DNA from: DASTPP01 sp035762175
GTDB taxonomy: Bacteria; Myxococcota_A; Polyangia; Polyangiales; Polyangiaceae
Length of the DNA: 11,657 nt
Direction: 5' to 3'
NCBI GenBank assembly: GCA_035762175.1
Contig: DASTPP010000017.1
Location: 1 to 11,657, forward strand
This document shows positions 1 through 7,098 of this stretch, one piece after another. The first letter of the stretch is position 1. Every line of letters starts with the position of its first letter. The position numbers and the translations under genes were made by a program. The notes below the pieces were generated by a model that was given only the letters and a program-made list of their open reading frames with translations, was not told the origin of the DNA and did no database searches.

Positions 1-3000
1 GCGGCCGCGGCGCCGGGCGGGGCCGCGGGGGCGGCCGAGCCGCCGGGGGGGGCCGGCTCGGCCGGCGCGGGGGCAGACGCGGCGCCCGGCGCGGCGGGCT
101 CGGGCGGCGTCGCGGCGGCCGGGGTCGTCGCCGTCGGCGCCGGGCCCAGCGCGGACCCGAACCCGCCGCGCGAGTACCACCAGAAACCCCCGCCGACGCC
201 CGCGAGCACGAGCCCGGCGAGCACCCACGACACGAGGGTGCGCCCCGGGGACGACGCGCGCGTCGGTTCGTCTTCGATGATCGGTGCGACCGCCGGCGCC
301 TGGGGCGGCTCGGGGGCGCGCAGGACGGGCGCGGCGGGCGCCGGCGCCCGCGGCGAGGCGGCCGGCGCGGGGGCCCTGGGCGCCTGGTCCCCCCCGGGCA
401 CGTAGAGGCGCGAGGGGGTCGCCATCGGGGCGCGCGGGGGCGGGGGCGGGGGGATGCGAGGCGAGCCCGAAGCGGCAGGCTGGGGCGGCGGGGCGCCGGG
501 GGGCGGCCCTTGCTGCGCGCCGGGGCCGGGGGCCGCGTAGGCGCCGGCGTTCGGGGGCGCGCCGTAAGGCGGCGGCGGGCCGTAGGTCTGCGCGTCGGGA
601 GGCGGCTGCCCGCCATAGGCAGGCTGCGCCTCGTAGCCGGGCTGGCCCCCGTGGCCGGGCTGGGCGTCGTAGCCCGGCTGCGCGCCGTAGGCCGGGGTCG
701 CCTCGTAGCCCGGGTGGGCGCCGTAAGCGGGTGGCGCGCCGTGGCCCGGCGGCGCCCCGTAGGCGGGTGGCGCGCCCGGCGCGGGCCCGCCGGGCGGAGC
801 TTGGGCGGCCTGGGCGGGGTAGGCGACGTTGGGGGGCGGCGGCGCGTAGCCGCCGGGCGGCAGGGCGACCTGGGCGTAGGCCACGTTCTGGCCGGGCGGC
901 GAGAACGAGGGCGAGGCCGCGTAGGGCTCGGGCTGGGCGGCCGGCGGCGCGGGCGCGTTCGGCGGCGCGAGCAGGGGCTCGGTCACCTCGACGACGGTCT
1001 GGGGCTGCACGGCGCCGACGTCGACGACCTGCCCGGCCTGCAGGGTGGTCGGGGCCGACGTGGGGGCCGGCTTCTCGGCGACGGGGGGCAGGGGCGCGCT
1101 CGGCAGCAGGTTGAGCGGCGAGGGGGTGTAGAGGTCGACCGGCACGACGCCCTGCTCGCGCAGGGCCGGCGAGGGCCCGGGCGGCGGGGGCACGGGCGAG
1201 GCCGAGCGCAGGACGGCGCGCTCGTACTCGATCGCGGGCGCGAGCAGGTCTTCGTCGAGCGTGCCGACGATCTCGTTCAGGCCCCCGTGCGCGATGACGT
1301 CGTCGAGCAGGCGCTCGAGCAGCGCGGCCGAGACGAGCCCCTTCAGCACGAGCGCCCGGGGCGGGGTGCCCTCGGCGATGGCGAGCACGTGCGCGCGCAT
1401 CGGCTCGGGCGTCGCCTCGAGGTACGCCCCCACGGCGCCGAGGTCGACGCCCACCCGCTTGACGTTGAGCAGGCCCGACTCGCTGAGCAGCCGCTGCGCG
1501 GCGCGCGCCCGGCAGACGGGCTCGAAGAGCTGCTCGTCGAGCGAGCCGCGCAGGTCGCCGCGGGCCGAGGGCGCCCCGGGCTGCGCCGAGGTGACGACGA
1601 AGCGGCCCGCGCCGACGCCGGCCAGGCCCGCGATCACGCGGGCGCCGCGCTCGAACGAGCCGTCGCTCGCCGTCCGCGTCGCCCGCCGCGGCGCCCCCTC
1701 GCGCACGTCGACCTCGTAGAGGAACGACGCGTCGCGCACGCTCACGCGCGCGTCCGGCCGGTGCTTGGCGACCATCGCCAGCAGCGTGCGCACGGTCAGG
1801 CCGTCGAGCCGCCCGCGCACCTCGCCCTCGCCGGGCAGCCGCGCCTCGAGCCGCGCCCGCGGCCGCAGCACCTCGCGCGCGCGGGCGAGCACGACCGGCG
1901 CGTTCGCCTCCTTGCGCAGGTAGGCGTCGGCCGAGGCGCCGAGCTCGCGCATCCGCTGCAGCAGGTCTTCCTTCCAGGAGAGCAGGATGACGGCCGCGTC
2001 GCGCAGCACCAGGTCGCGCTTGATCGACCGGCAGAGCGCGAAGCCGTCGCGCCCCGGCATGATGACGTCGGAGACGACGAGGTCGGGCAGGGCGCGGCAG
2101 GCGAGGGCGAACGCGGCGTTGCCGTCGGTCGCCTCGAACACCTCGGCCCCCGCGGCCCGGAAGAGCCCGAGCAAAAACCAGCGCACCGCCGGGTCGTCGT
2201 CGACGACGAGCACGCGCCGCCCCCCGAGCTCGCTCTCGGCGCCCCCGACCGACGAGGGCGGCGGCGCCTCGGCGCGCGAGCCCGGCGCGCGCGAGTCGGT
2301 CAGCCACGACGCGAGCGGCAGCGCCCCCTCGGGCCCGCCCGAGAAGCGCACCGCGCCGCCGGTCCGGATGGTGACGACGTCGCGGATGCGCGCGATGGCC
2401 GCCCAGAGCGCCGCGCGCACGTCGTGCCCGTCGCCGAGCGCGACCCGCAGCTCGCGCCCGGTGTCCGAGGTCGAGCCGACGAGGCCCTGGCGCAGCTCTT
2501 CGGCCAGCGCCTCGGCCAGCTCGTCGATCGTGCGCTCGCCGAGCGGCTCGGGCCGGGTCGGGCGGTGGGGCGCGGCGACGGCCGACAGGCACGCGTTGCG
2601 GATCGCGTCGGGCGAGGCCGGCCGCGGCAGCACCTGGAAGGCGCCGAGCGCCAGCCAGCGCGCGGCGTCGTCCGGCGTCCGGAAGTGCCCGACCACCACG
2701 AGCGGCACCGGCTCGGTCAGCGCGTCGGCGCCGAGCTTTTGCGCGAACTCGTCGGCGCCCGGCAGGTCGCCGTCGAGCAGGACGACGTCGGGCGCGAGGG
2801 CGCGCGCGAGGTCGAGCGCGCCCTCGGGCTTCTCGCAGCGCTCCCACTCGAGCGGCGCGCGCTGGGGGCCGCCCTCGCCGACCGCGAGCGCGTTGGTCAG
2901 CGAGAGGCCCCCGACGACCAGCGCCGTCGTCGGCCACGTCACCTGCGAGGGGATGGTCGCGTCCGTGTCGGGCTCGCGCGCCCGGTCCGTCGGGCGCGCC

Positions 3001-3719
3001 TCGGCGCCCCCCGGCGGGGGCGGGTGTTGGGCGGGCGGCCGCCCCGGGCGGGCCGCCGGCGGCGGGCCCGGCGGCCACGGCGAGGGGGCGCCGGGCGGGG
3101 CCGCCGGGCGGGGCGAGGCGGCGCCGGGCGGCGGGCCCGGGCGGGGCGAGGCGGCGCCGGGCGGCAGGCCGGCCCGGGGCGAGGCCACGCCGGGCGGCGG
3201 GCCGGGCGCGCGGGGCGAGGCGGCGCCCGGGGGAGGGCCGGGCGCGCGGGGCGAGGCGGCGCCCGGCAGCGGCCCCGGCGCGCGCGGCGAGGTGGCCGCG
3301 GGCGAGGGGGCGGGCACGCGCAGGGGCGGGACGCCCCCGCCCCGCAGCAAGGGCGGCGGCGCCCCGGGGGTGCGCGCGGGCTCGGGCAGATCGAGGCGGG
3401 GCGAGCCGCCGACGGGCGTCTTGAGCGAGTTGTCGGCCCAGGCGCGCGTCGGCAGGTCGTCGAGCAGCGAGCGCAGCCGCAGGAGCGCCGTCGGGTTGGG
3501 CGGGCCGCTGCCCTCGAGCGTGCGCTGGGCCAGCGCGAGCCGGTCGTTGACCTCGGCGAGCGCGAGCGTGCGCGCGGTGGCGGCGAGGGCGCCGAGGCGG
3601 CTCCGCAGCTCGTCGCGCAGCGCGCCGTCGGCGGGCGACGCCTCGAGCCGGTCGAGCGCGCCCTTCAGCTCGGCGACGTGGCGCCCGAGCTGCAAGACGA
3701 AGTCGGCGCCGGAGGTCAC
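1..3719 (-). CDS. Membrane-anchored dual-receiver response regulator with DUF4388-like domain (C-terminus beyond window)
   Basis: Translating the minus strand from GTG at 3719 gives one uninterrupted frame to the window edge, 1,239 codons with no stop. Seen in order: helical N-terminus (about 1-80); Pro/Ala-rich linker (about 90-250); receiver-like domain (about 260-380) keeping Asp316 in LLDGDLPG but lacking the acidic pair, Thr/Ser and Lys; a second, canonical receiver (about 501-618) with Asp507/508, phosphoacceptor Asp551 (SDVIMPG), Ser581 and Lys603; a DUF4388 (PATAN)-like domain (about 633-720); Pro/Tyr hexapeptide repeats; a transmembrane helix (about 1161-1182); and an Ala/Pro tail. 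It is probably a phosphorylation-controlled scaffold or signalling protein at the inner membrane with no DNA-binding output; partner unknown. No good Shine-Dalgarno precedes GTG 3719; an in-frame GTG at 3764 is the alternative start. Domains are seen by eye; function is inference. Confidence 0.85.
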   Translation of the reverse strand, partial: MTSGADFVLQLGRHVAELKGALDRLEASPADGALRDELRSRLGALAATARTLALAEVNDRLALAQRTLEGSGPPNPTALLRLRSLLDDLPTRAWADNSLKTPVGGSPRLDLPEPARTPGAPPPLLRGGGVPPLRVPAPSPAATSPRAPGPLPGAASPRAPGPPPGAASPRAPGPPPGVASPRAGLPPGAASPRPGPPPGAASPRPAAPPGAPSPWPPGPPPAARPGRPPAQHPPPPGGAEARPTDRAREPDTDATIPSQVTWPTTALVVGGLSLTNALAVGEGGPQRAPLEWERCEKPEGALDLARALAPDVVLLDGDLPGADEFAQKLGADALTEPVPLVVVGHFRTPDDAARWLALGAFQVLPRPASPDAIRNACLSAVAAPHRPTRPEPLGERTIDELAEALAEELRQGLVGSTSDTGRELRVALGDGHDVRAALWAAIARIRDVVTIRTGGAVRFSGGPEGALPLASWLTDSRAPGSRAEAPPPSSVGGAESELGGRRVLVVDDDPAVRWFLLGLFRAAGAEVFEATDGNAAFALACRALPDLVVSDVIMPGRDGFALCRSIKRDLVLRDAAVILLSWKEDLLQRMRELGASADAYLRKEANAPVVLARAREVLRPRARLEARLPGEGEVRGRLDGLTVRTLLAMVAKHRPDARVSVRDASFLYEVDVREGAPRRATRTASDGSFERGARVIAGLAGVGAGRFVVTSAQPGAPSARGDLRGSLDEQLFEPVCRARAAQRLLSESGLLNVKRVGVDLGAVGAYLEATPEPMRAHVLAIAEGTPPRALVLKGLVSAALLERLLDDVIAHGGLNEIVGTLDEDLLAPAIEYERAVLRSASPVPPPPGPSPALREQGVVPVDLYTPSPLNLLPSAPLPPVAEKPAPTSAPTTLQAGQVVDVGAVQPQTVVEVTEPLLAPPNAPAPPAAQPEPYAASPSFSPPGQNVAYAQVALPPGGYAPPPPNVAYPAQAAQAPPGGPAPGAPPAYGAPPGHGAPPAYGAHPGYEATPAYGAQPGYDAQPGHGGQPGYEAQPAYGGQPPPDAQTYGPPPPYGAPPNAGAYAAPGPGAQQGPPPGAPPPQPAASGSPRIPPPPPPRAPMATPSRLYVPGGDQAPRAPAPAASPRAPAPAAPVLRAPEPPQAPAVAPIIEDEPTRASSPGRTLVSWVLAGLVLAGVGGGFWWYSRGGFGSALGPAPTATTPAAATPPEPAAPGAASAPAPAEPAPPGGSAAPAAPPGAAA
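605..775 (-). repeat. 18-bp tandem repeats encoding Pro/Tyr hexapeptides
   Basis: Inside the regulator gene, about nine to ten imperfect 18-bp units encode a hexapeptide of form x-P-(G/A)-(Y/H)-(G/E/D)-(A/G), for example PPAYGA, HPGYEA, TPAYGA, QPGYDA, QPGHGG. They lie between the DUF4388-like domain and the transmembrane helix and would form a disordered, tyrosine-bearing spacer. Boundaries are approximate because the units grade into general Pro/Ala-rich sequence. Confidence 0.75.
3080..3300 (-). repeat. Imperfect repeats encoding a GAASPR-PGPPP-type proline linker
   Basis: About six imperfect units of roughly 33-39 bp encode variants of SPRAPGPPPGAA and SPRPGPPPGAA. They form the linker between the N-terminal helical region and the first receiver. 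Such arrays can change copy number by slippage. The limits given are approximate. Confidence 0.7.
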
Positions 3720-3725
3720 TCGGCC

Positions 3726-3790
3726 GGGGGGGGGCGATTTGGGGTCGGGCGGCGGGGGGGGCACGGGGTCACCGGGGCGGCAAGGGGGGG
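3726..3790 (+). other. Clustered G-tracts between promoter and start of the regulator gene
   Basis: The plus strand carries runs of nine Gs (3726-3734), eight Gs (3754-3761) and seven Gs (3784-3790), with several shorter G3-G4 runs between them. This is the template strand for the regulator's 5' leader, so G-quadruplex formation during transcription is possible. The runs are also places where length errors or slippage are likely. Confidence 0.5.
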
Positions 3791-3819
3791 CGCTAGCACG
3801 GGCCCGGGCGGCGGGGGAA
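3790..3819 (-). promoter_or_regulatory. Candidate promoter for the regulator gene
   Basis: Reading the minus strand, TTCCCC (3819-3814) is followed after 18 nt by TAGCGC (3795-3790). The context GTGCTAGCGC closely resembles GTGCTAGAGC before the parvulin gene. Transcription would begin near 3783, giving a leader of about 64 nt to GTG 3719. The match to TTGACA/TATAAT is weak. Confidence 0.35.
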
Positions 3820-3826
3820 GTTCCCC
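3814..3826 (-). terminator. Small hairpin after the LeuB-type gene, possible terminator
   Basis: A perfect odd palindrome, GGGGAA-G-TTCCCC, lies 27 nt past the stop codon of the upstream dehydrogenase. There is no T-tract after it, and it overlaps the candidate -35 region of the regulator, so termination is only one reading. Confidence 0.2.
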
Positions 3827-3852
3827 GCGCGCGGCGGGCGCGCCCGGCCGGG

Positions 3853-4935
3853 CTAGCCGGGCAGCGAGCGGCGCAGCTCGTCGCGGACCCACGCCGCCGC
3901 CGCGCGCGTGCCGAGCTCGCCGCCGACGTCGGGGGTGCAGTGCCGCGTCTCGACCGCGCGCGCGACGGCCGCCTCGATGCGCGCCTCCTCGGCCGGGTGG
4001 CCGAGGTGCGCCAGCATCATGCCGACCGTCAGGTAGCAGGCGAAGGGGTTGGCGAGGTCCTTGCCGCGCAAGGGCGGCGCCGAGCCGTGCACCGGCTCGA
4101 AGAGCGCGACGCGGCCCGGGTCGGCGACGTGCACGCTCGCGCTCGGCGCCATGCCGAGCCCGCCCTGCAGCGCCGCGGCGAGGTCGGTCACGATGTCGCC
4201 GAAGAGGTTGTTGGTGACGATGACGTCGAACTGCGCGGGGTCTTGCAAGAGGTGCAGGCAGAGCGCGTCGACGTAGACGTGCCGCGCCTCGACCTCGGGG
4301 TAGTCGCGCGCCACCTCGTGGAAGACGCGCAGCCACAGCTCGTGCGCCTCGCGCATCGCGTTCGACTTGTCGGCCATGTGCACGCGCTTGCGGCGGCGCC
4401 GCCGCGCGTACTCGAACGCCGCCCGCAGGATGCGCTCGACCCCCTTGCGCGTGTTGATGTCTTCGTTGATGGCCACCTCGTCGGGCGTGCCGCGCTTGAA
4501 CTGCCCCCCGACGCCGACGTAGACGCCCTCGGTGTTCTCGCGGAAGACGACGAAGTCGACGTCGGCCGCCCCCCGGCCCTTGAGCGGCACCAGCCGGTCG
4601 CTCAGGGCCTTGACCGGCCGCACGTTGGCGTAAAGGTCGAAGCCCTGGCGCATCCCGAAGAGAATGTCGCGCGCGTGCTCCATGCCCGGCACCCGCGGGT
4701 CGCCGAGCGCGCCGAGCAAGACGGCCGCGCACTCGCGCCGCACCGCCACCCGCAGCTCGGCCGGGAAGGTGGCCCCGTCGCGCAGGTAGCGCTCGGCGCC
4801 CAGGTCGAGCTCCCACAGGTCGAGCGGCAGGCGCCCCTCGTCGCGGTAGAGCTCGAGCAGCGCCCGCGCCTCGGCGACGACCTCGGGCCCGATGCCGTCG
4901 CCGCCGATGATGGCGATCTTGTGGCGTGCGCCCAT
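3853..4935 (-). CDS. leuB: Isocitrate/isopropylmalate dehydrogenase family protein, probable 3-isopropylmalate dehydrogenase
   Basis: This 360-residue protein has the normal length for the NAD(P)-dependent beta-decarboxylating dehydrogenases. The known LeuB reaction oxidises and decarboxylates 3-isopropylmalate to 2-oxoisocaproate in leucine synthesis. Visible: GGDGIGPE at 11-18; substrate-binding Arg96, Arg106 and Arg132; FRENTEGVYVG with catalytic Tyr139; Lys190 in ADKSN; metal-binding Asp223, Asp247 and Asp251 (NNLFGDIVTD); HGSAP at 283-287. RENTEG is shared by isocitrate, homoisocitrate and tartrate dehydrogenases and by a LeuB subgroup, so the family is secure but the substrate is not. 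Oddity: the cofactor-specificity residue after HGSAP is Pro288, not Asp (NAD type) or Lys (NADP type). ATG 4935 is chosen because the family's N-terminus starts there and a TAGCGT hexamer sits 8 nt upstream. The gene lies 44 nt downstream of ald. Confidence 0.88.
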   Translation of the reverse strand: MGARHKIAIIGGDGIGPEVVAEARALLELYRDEGRLPLDLWELDLGAERYLRDGATFPAELRVAVRRECAAVLLGALGDPRVPGMEHARDILFGMRQGFDLYANVRPVKALSDRLVPLKGRGAADVDFVVFRENTEGVYVGVGGQFKRGTPDEVAINEDINTRKGVERILRAAFEYARRRRRKRVHMADKSNAMREAHELWLRVFHEVARDYPEVEARHVYVDALCLHLLQDPAQFDVIVTNNLFGDIVTDLAAALQGGLGMAPSASVHVADPGRVALFEPVHGSAPPLRGKDLANPFACYLTVGMMLAHLGHPAEEARIEAAVARAVETRHCTPDVGGELGTRAAAAWVRDELRRSLPG

Positions 4936-4943
4936 GGCCCCGC

Positions 4944-4949
4944 ACGCTA
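4944..4949 (-). promoter_or_regulatory. Candidate -10 element, leaderless start of the LeuB-type gene
   Basis: TAGCGT on the minus strand lies 8 nt before ATG 4935 in the context GTGGTAGCGT. It fits TANNNT at the distance that puts the transcript start at the start codon. No -35 is recognisable 17 nt upstream, so read-through from ald could also supply transcript. Confidence 0.4.
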
Positions 4950-4953
4950 CCAC

Positions 4954-4976
4954 GGGCGCCGGGCGGCGGGGCGCCC
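4954..4976 (-). terminator. GC-rich hairpin just after the ald stop codon, possible weak terminator
   Basis: GGGCGCC (4954-4960) pairs with GGCGCCC (4970-4976) across a 9-nt loop, starting 3 nt past the ald stop. A nested perfect palindrome GGGGCGCCCC lies at 4968-4977. No T-run follows, so it may only attenuate. Confidence 0.25.
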
Positions 4977-4979
4977 CTC

Positions 4980-6092
4980 TTAACGAAGCACGCGCTCGAG
5001 CGGCACGTACTCGAGCTTGTGCGCCTCGGCCACCGGCCCGTACGTCACCCCGCCGCCGTAGACGTTCACCCCGAGCGCCAGCGCCCGGTCGGCCTTGGCG
5101 GCCTCGACCAGCCCCCGCGACGCGATCTTCTCGGCGTAGTGAATCGTCACGTTCGTCAGCGCCCAGGTGCTCGTCTGCGCGACCGCCCCCGGCATGTTCG
5201 GCACGCAGTAGTGCACCACCCCGTGCACCTCGTAGGTCGGCTGGTCGTGGTTGGTCGGCCGGCACGTCTCGATGCAGCCGCCCTGGTCGACCGCGACGTC
5301 GACCACGACCGAACCCTTCTCCATCTGCTTGATGAGCGCCTCGGTCACCAGCTTCGGCGCCTTGGCCCCCGTCACGAGCACGCCGCCGATCACGAGGTCG
5401 GCGCGCCGCACCGTCTCTTCGATGTTGACCGGGTTCGAGTAGAGCGTCTCGACCGCCCCGCCGAACACGTCCTCGAGGTGCGCCATCGTGTCGGCCCGCA
5501 CGTCGAGCACCGTCACCTGCGCCCCCATGCCGACCGCGATCGTCGCCGCGTTCTTGCCCACCACGCCGCCGCCCAAAATGACGACGCGGCCCCGGCGCGT
5601 GCCGGGCACGCCGCCCAGCAAGAGCCCCTTGCCCCCGCGCTCCTTCTCGAGGCAGGTCGCGCCGACCTGCGTCGCCATGCGCCCGGCCACCTCGCTCATC
5701 GGGCGCAAGAGCGGCAAGAGCCCGTCCGGCGTCTCGATCGTCTCGTAGGCGACCGACGCCACCTTCTTCTCGGCCAGCGCCCGCGTCAGCTCGGGCTCGG
5801 CCGCGAGGTGCAGGTACGTGTAGAGAATCAACCCCTCGCGGAAGAAGCCGTACTCCGAAGGCAGCGGCTCCTTCACCTTGACGACCATCTCGCTGTCCCA
5901 GGCCTCGGCCGCCGTCGCCACGATGCGCGCGCCCGCCGCCACGTACTGCTCGTCGCTGATGCCGCTGCCCTCGCCGCCGCCCTGCTGCACCACTATCTCG
6001 TGACCGCGGGCCTTGAGCAGGCGCACCCCCGCCGGGGTCATCCCGACGCGGTACTCGCGGGTCTTGATCTCCTTGGGTACTCCGATTTTCAC
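4980..6092 (-). CDS. ald: Alanine dehydrogenase
   Basis: This cytoplasmic enzyme reversibly deaminates L-alanine to pyruvate and ammonium with NAD. At 370 residues it has the family's standard length and matches end to end: MKIGVPKEIKTREYRVGMTP at the start, substrate-binding Arg15, KVKEP with catalytic Lys74, TYLHLA with His95, the Rossmann motif LGGGVVGKNAA at 173-183 with Asp197 positioned for the NAD ribose, catalytic Asp269 in VAVDQGG, and the HYCVPNMPGAVAQTST signature. The start is GTG at 6092, fixed by conservation and by a perfect AAGGAGG six nucleotides upstream. It is followed after 44 nt by the LeuB-type gene on the same strand, so co-transcription is possible. It has its own promoter-like sequence and a leader of about 50 nt. 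Nothing is missing or unusual in the protein. Confidence 0.97.
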   Translation of the reverse strand: MKIGVPKEIKTREYRVGMTPAGVRLLKARGHEIVVQQGGGEGSGISDEQYVAAGARIVATAAEAWDSEMVVKVKEPLPSEYGFFREGLILYTYLHLAAEPELTRALAEKKVASVAYETIETPDGLLPLLRPMSEVAGRMATQVGATCLEKERGGKGLLLGGVPGTRRGRVVILGGGVVGKNAATIAVGMGAQVTVLDVRADTMAHLEDVFGGAVETLYSNPVNIEETVRRADLVIGGVLVTGAKAPKLVTEALIKQMEKGSVVVDVAVDQGGCIETCRPTNHDQPTYEVHGVVHYCVPNMPGAVAQTSTWALTNVTIHYAEKIASRGLVEAAKADRALALGVNVYGGGVTYGPVAEAHKLEYVPLERVLR

Positions 6093-6098
6093 GATCTG

Positions 6099-6105
6099 CC
6101 TCCTT
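6099..6105 (-). promoter_or_regulatory. Strong Shine-Dalgarno of ald
   Basis: AAGGAGG on the minus strand, 6 nt before GTG 6092. It is the only textbook Shine-Dalgarno before any gene in this window and decides the start of ald. Confidence 0.9.
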
Positions 6106-6151
6106 CGGGCGGGGCGGCCGGGCGTCCGGGCCGCCGCTCTCGTTGGCGCGC

Positions 6152-6180
6152 AGCCTACGAAAAGCCCGCGCGCTCCGAAA
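6152..6180 (-). promoter_or_regulatory. Candidate ald promoter
   Basis: On the minus strand TTTCGG (6180-6175), a 17-nt spacer, then TAGGCT (6157-6152). The same TAGGCT hexamer precedes the gene at 11482. The predicted transcript start near 6145 gives a leader of about 53 nt that includes the Shine-Dalgarno. Confidence 0.5.
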
Positions 6181-6237
6181 CCCGAAAGGCCGCGGCGCGG
6201 CGCGCCAACGCGTCACGGCGCGGGCGCCGCCCCTTCC

Positions 6238-6957
6238 TTACCCGGGCCCCTCGGAGCCGGGGTCGCCCGCGGCGGGCGGCTCGGACGCGAAGGGCGGCGG
6301 GGGCTGCGAGGCGGACGCGCCCGGCTGAATCGAGGTGCGCTTGGCGCGCCGCCCCCGGCCCGGCCGCGCGCCGCGCCGCGCCGAGGGCGCCGCGAGCGCG
6401 TGCCGGGCGAGCGACACGAACTCGGCCCCCGGCCTCGGCACGTCGCTGCGGTAGAGCACGCACTCGGCCCCGTGCGCCGCGCCGAGGTCGGCCGGCTCGG
6501 CGCCGCCCAGCCAGAGCCCGAGCTCGGCCGGCGCCCCGAAGCGCGCCACGGTGACGTGCGGCCGGAAGGGCCGCGACTCGGCCGGCAGCCCGAGCTCTTC
6601 GAGGCGCTCGTCGAGGCCCCGCGCGAAGCCGTCGAGCCGCCCCTCGTCGTCGAAGACGGGCGCGTAGAGCGCCACCGCCCGGTCCGGGCCCGGGTGCGCC
6701 TCGAAGGGCCCGAGGCGAAGCGGCAGGGACCCGAGCGTTTCGCTGAGCGGGCGCAAGAGGTCGCCGAGCGCCGGGCCGAGGCCGACGTCGAGCTCGTCGA
6801 GGAAGCGCACGATGACGTGAAAGCGCGCCGGCGAGACCCAGTGCGCCGCCGGCGGCGCGCCCGGCCGCGCCCGCAGGCGCTTGGCCGCGTCGGCGATGCG
6901 GCGCGTTGAGCCTACGTCGAGGTTCACCGCGACGAACGCGCGCATGGTCTCGAGCAT
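6238..6957 (-). CDS. thpR: RNA 2',3'-cyclic phosphodiesterase (LigT/ThpR, 2H superfamily)
   Basis: The family hydrolyses 2',3'-cyclic phosphate RNA ends and reversibly joins certain tRNA halves. The protein begins MLETMRAFVAVNLD, the typical ThpR start. It has the two expected 2H sites: WVSPARFHVIVRFL (His47) and RPFRPHVTVARF (His134, Thr136). The first site reads H-V-I-V, so its Thr/Ser is replaced by Ile49; the second is intact. The 2H core ends near residue 190 and a 45-50 residue Arg/Pro/Ala-rich tail follows, making 239 residues against about 180-190 normally. Start choices are ATG 6969, 6957 and 6945. I take 6957 because TATGGC lies 7 nt upstream; 6969 overlaps that hexamer. Reading further back would translate a noncoding repeat. 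It is divergent from the parvulin gene. Confidence 0.87.
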   Translation of the reverse strand: MLETMRAFVAVNLDVGSTRRIADAAKRLRARPGAPPAAHWVSPARFHVIVRFLDELDVGLGPALGDLLRPLSETLGSLPLRLGPFEAHPGPDRAVALYAPVFDDEGRLDGFARGLDERLEELGLPAESRPFRPHVTVARFGAPAELGLWLGGAEPADLGAAHGAECVLYRSDVPRPGAEFVSLARHALAAPSARRGARPGRGRRAKRTSIQPGASASQPPPPFASEPPAAGDPGSEGPG

Positions 6958-6964
6958 GGGGGTA

Positions 6965-6970
6965 GCCATA
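6965..6970 (-). promoter_or_regulatory. Weak candidate -10 before the phosphodiesterase gene
   Basis: TATGGC on the minus strand ends 7 nt before ATG 6957, the spacing seen at the leaderless-looking starts elsewhere in the window. There is no visible -35. Confidence 0.3.
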
Positions 6971-7061
6971 CCACCGACGCCCCCCCGCCGGGCCTCGCGA
7001 CGCGAGCGGCGCCCGCCGCGCCGCCCAAACCGATTGCTGCGCGCGCCCGCGCCGCCCGCTA

Positions 7062-7098
7062 TCCCCTCTCCCCTGGGAGAGGGGCCAGGGGTGAGGGG
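7062..7098. repeat. REP-like hairpin element
   Basis: A perfect 10-bp inverted repeat with a 2-nt centre lies at 7063-7084 (CCCCTCTCCC paired with GGGAGAGGGG), followed by CCAGGGGTGAGGGG. Read on the minus strand it would encode LTPGPSPRGEG. I recall that string as a recurrent artefact of a widespread intergenic repeat in many bacterial genomes. It is noncoding here, inside a divergent promoter region. Confidence 0.65.

Noticed and set aside
3080..3300. Repeat block resembling a CRISPR array
   Set aside because: The units are imperfect, without spacers, and encode a proline-rich linker in frame.
510..4217. Very long plus-strand open frame (over 1,200 codons) opposite the regulator and LeuB-type genes
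   Set aside because: Its translation is Arg/Gly/Ala-rich with no domain. It spans two well-supported genes on the other strand and arises because stop codons are rare at this GC content.
1987..4983. Second long plus-strand open frame opposite the same genes
   Set aside because: Low-complexity translation with no recognisable motif; antisense shadow of real genes.
3853..6216. 787-codon minus-strand frame that could be read as a fusion ending in the LeuB-type enzyme
   Set aside because: Its upstream part runs out of frame through ald and has no domain. The family N-terminus begins at ATG 4935.
4926..6554. Plus-strand frame opposite ald
   Set aside because: His/Arg/Leu-rich antisense shadow of a fully conserved alanine dehydrogenase.
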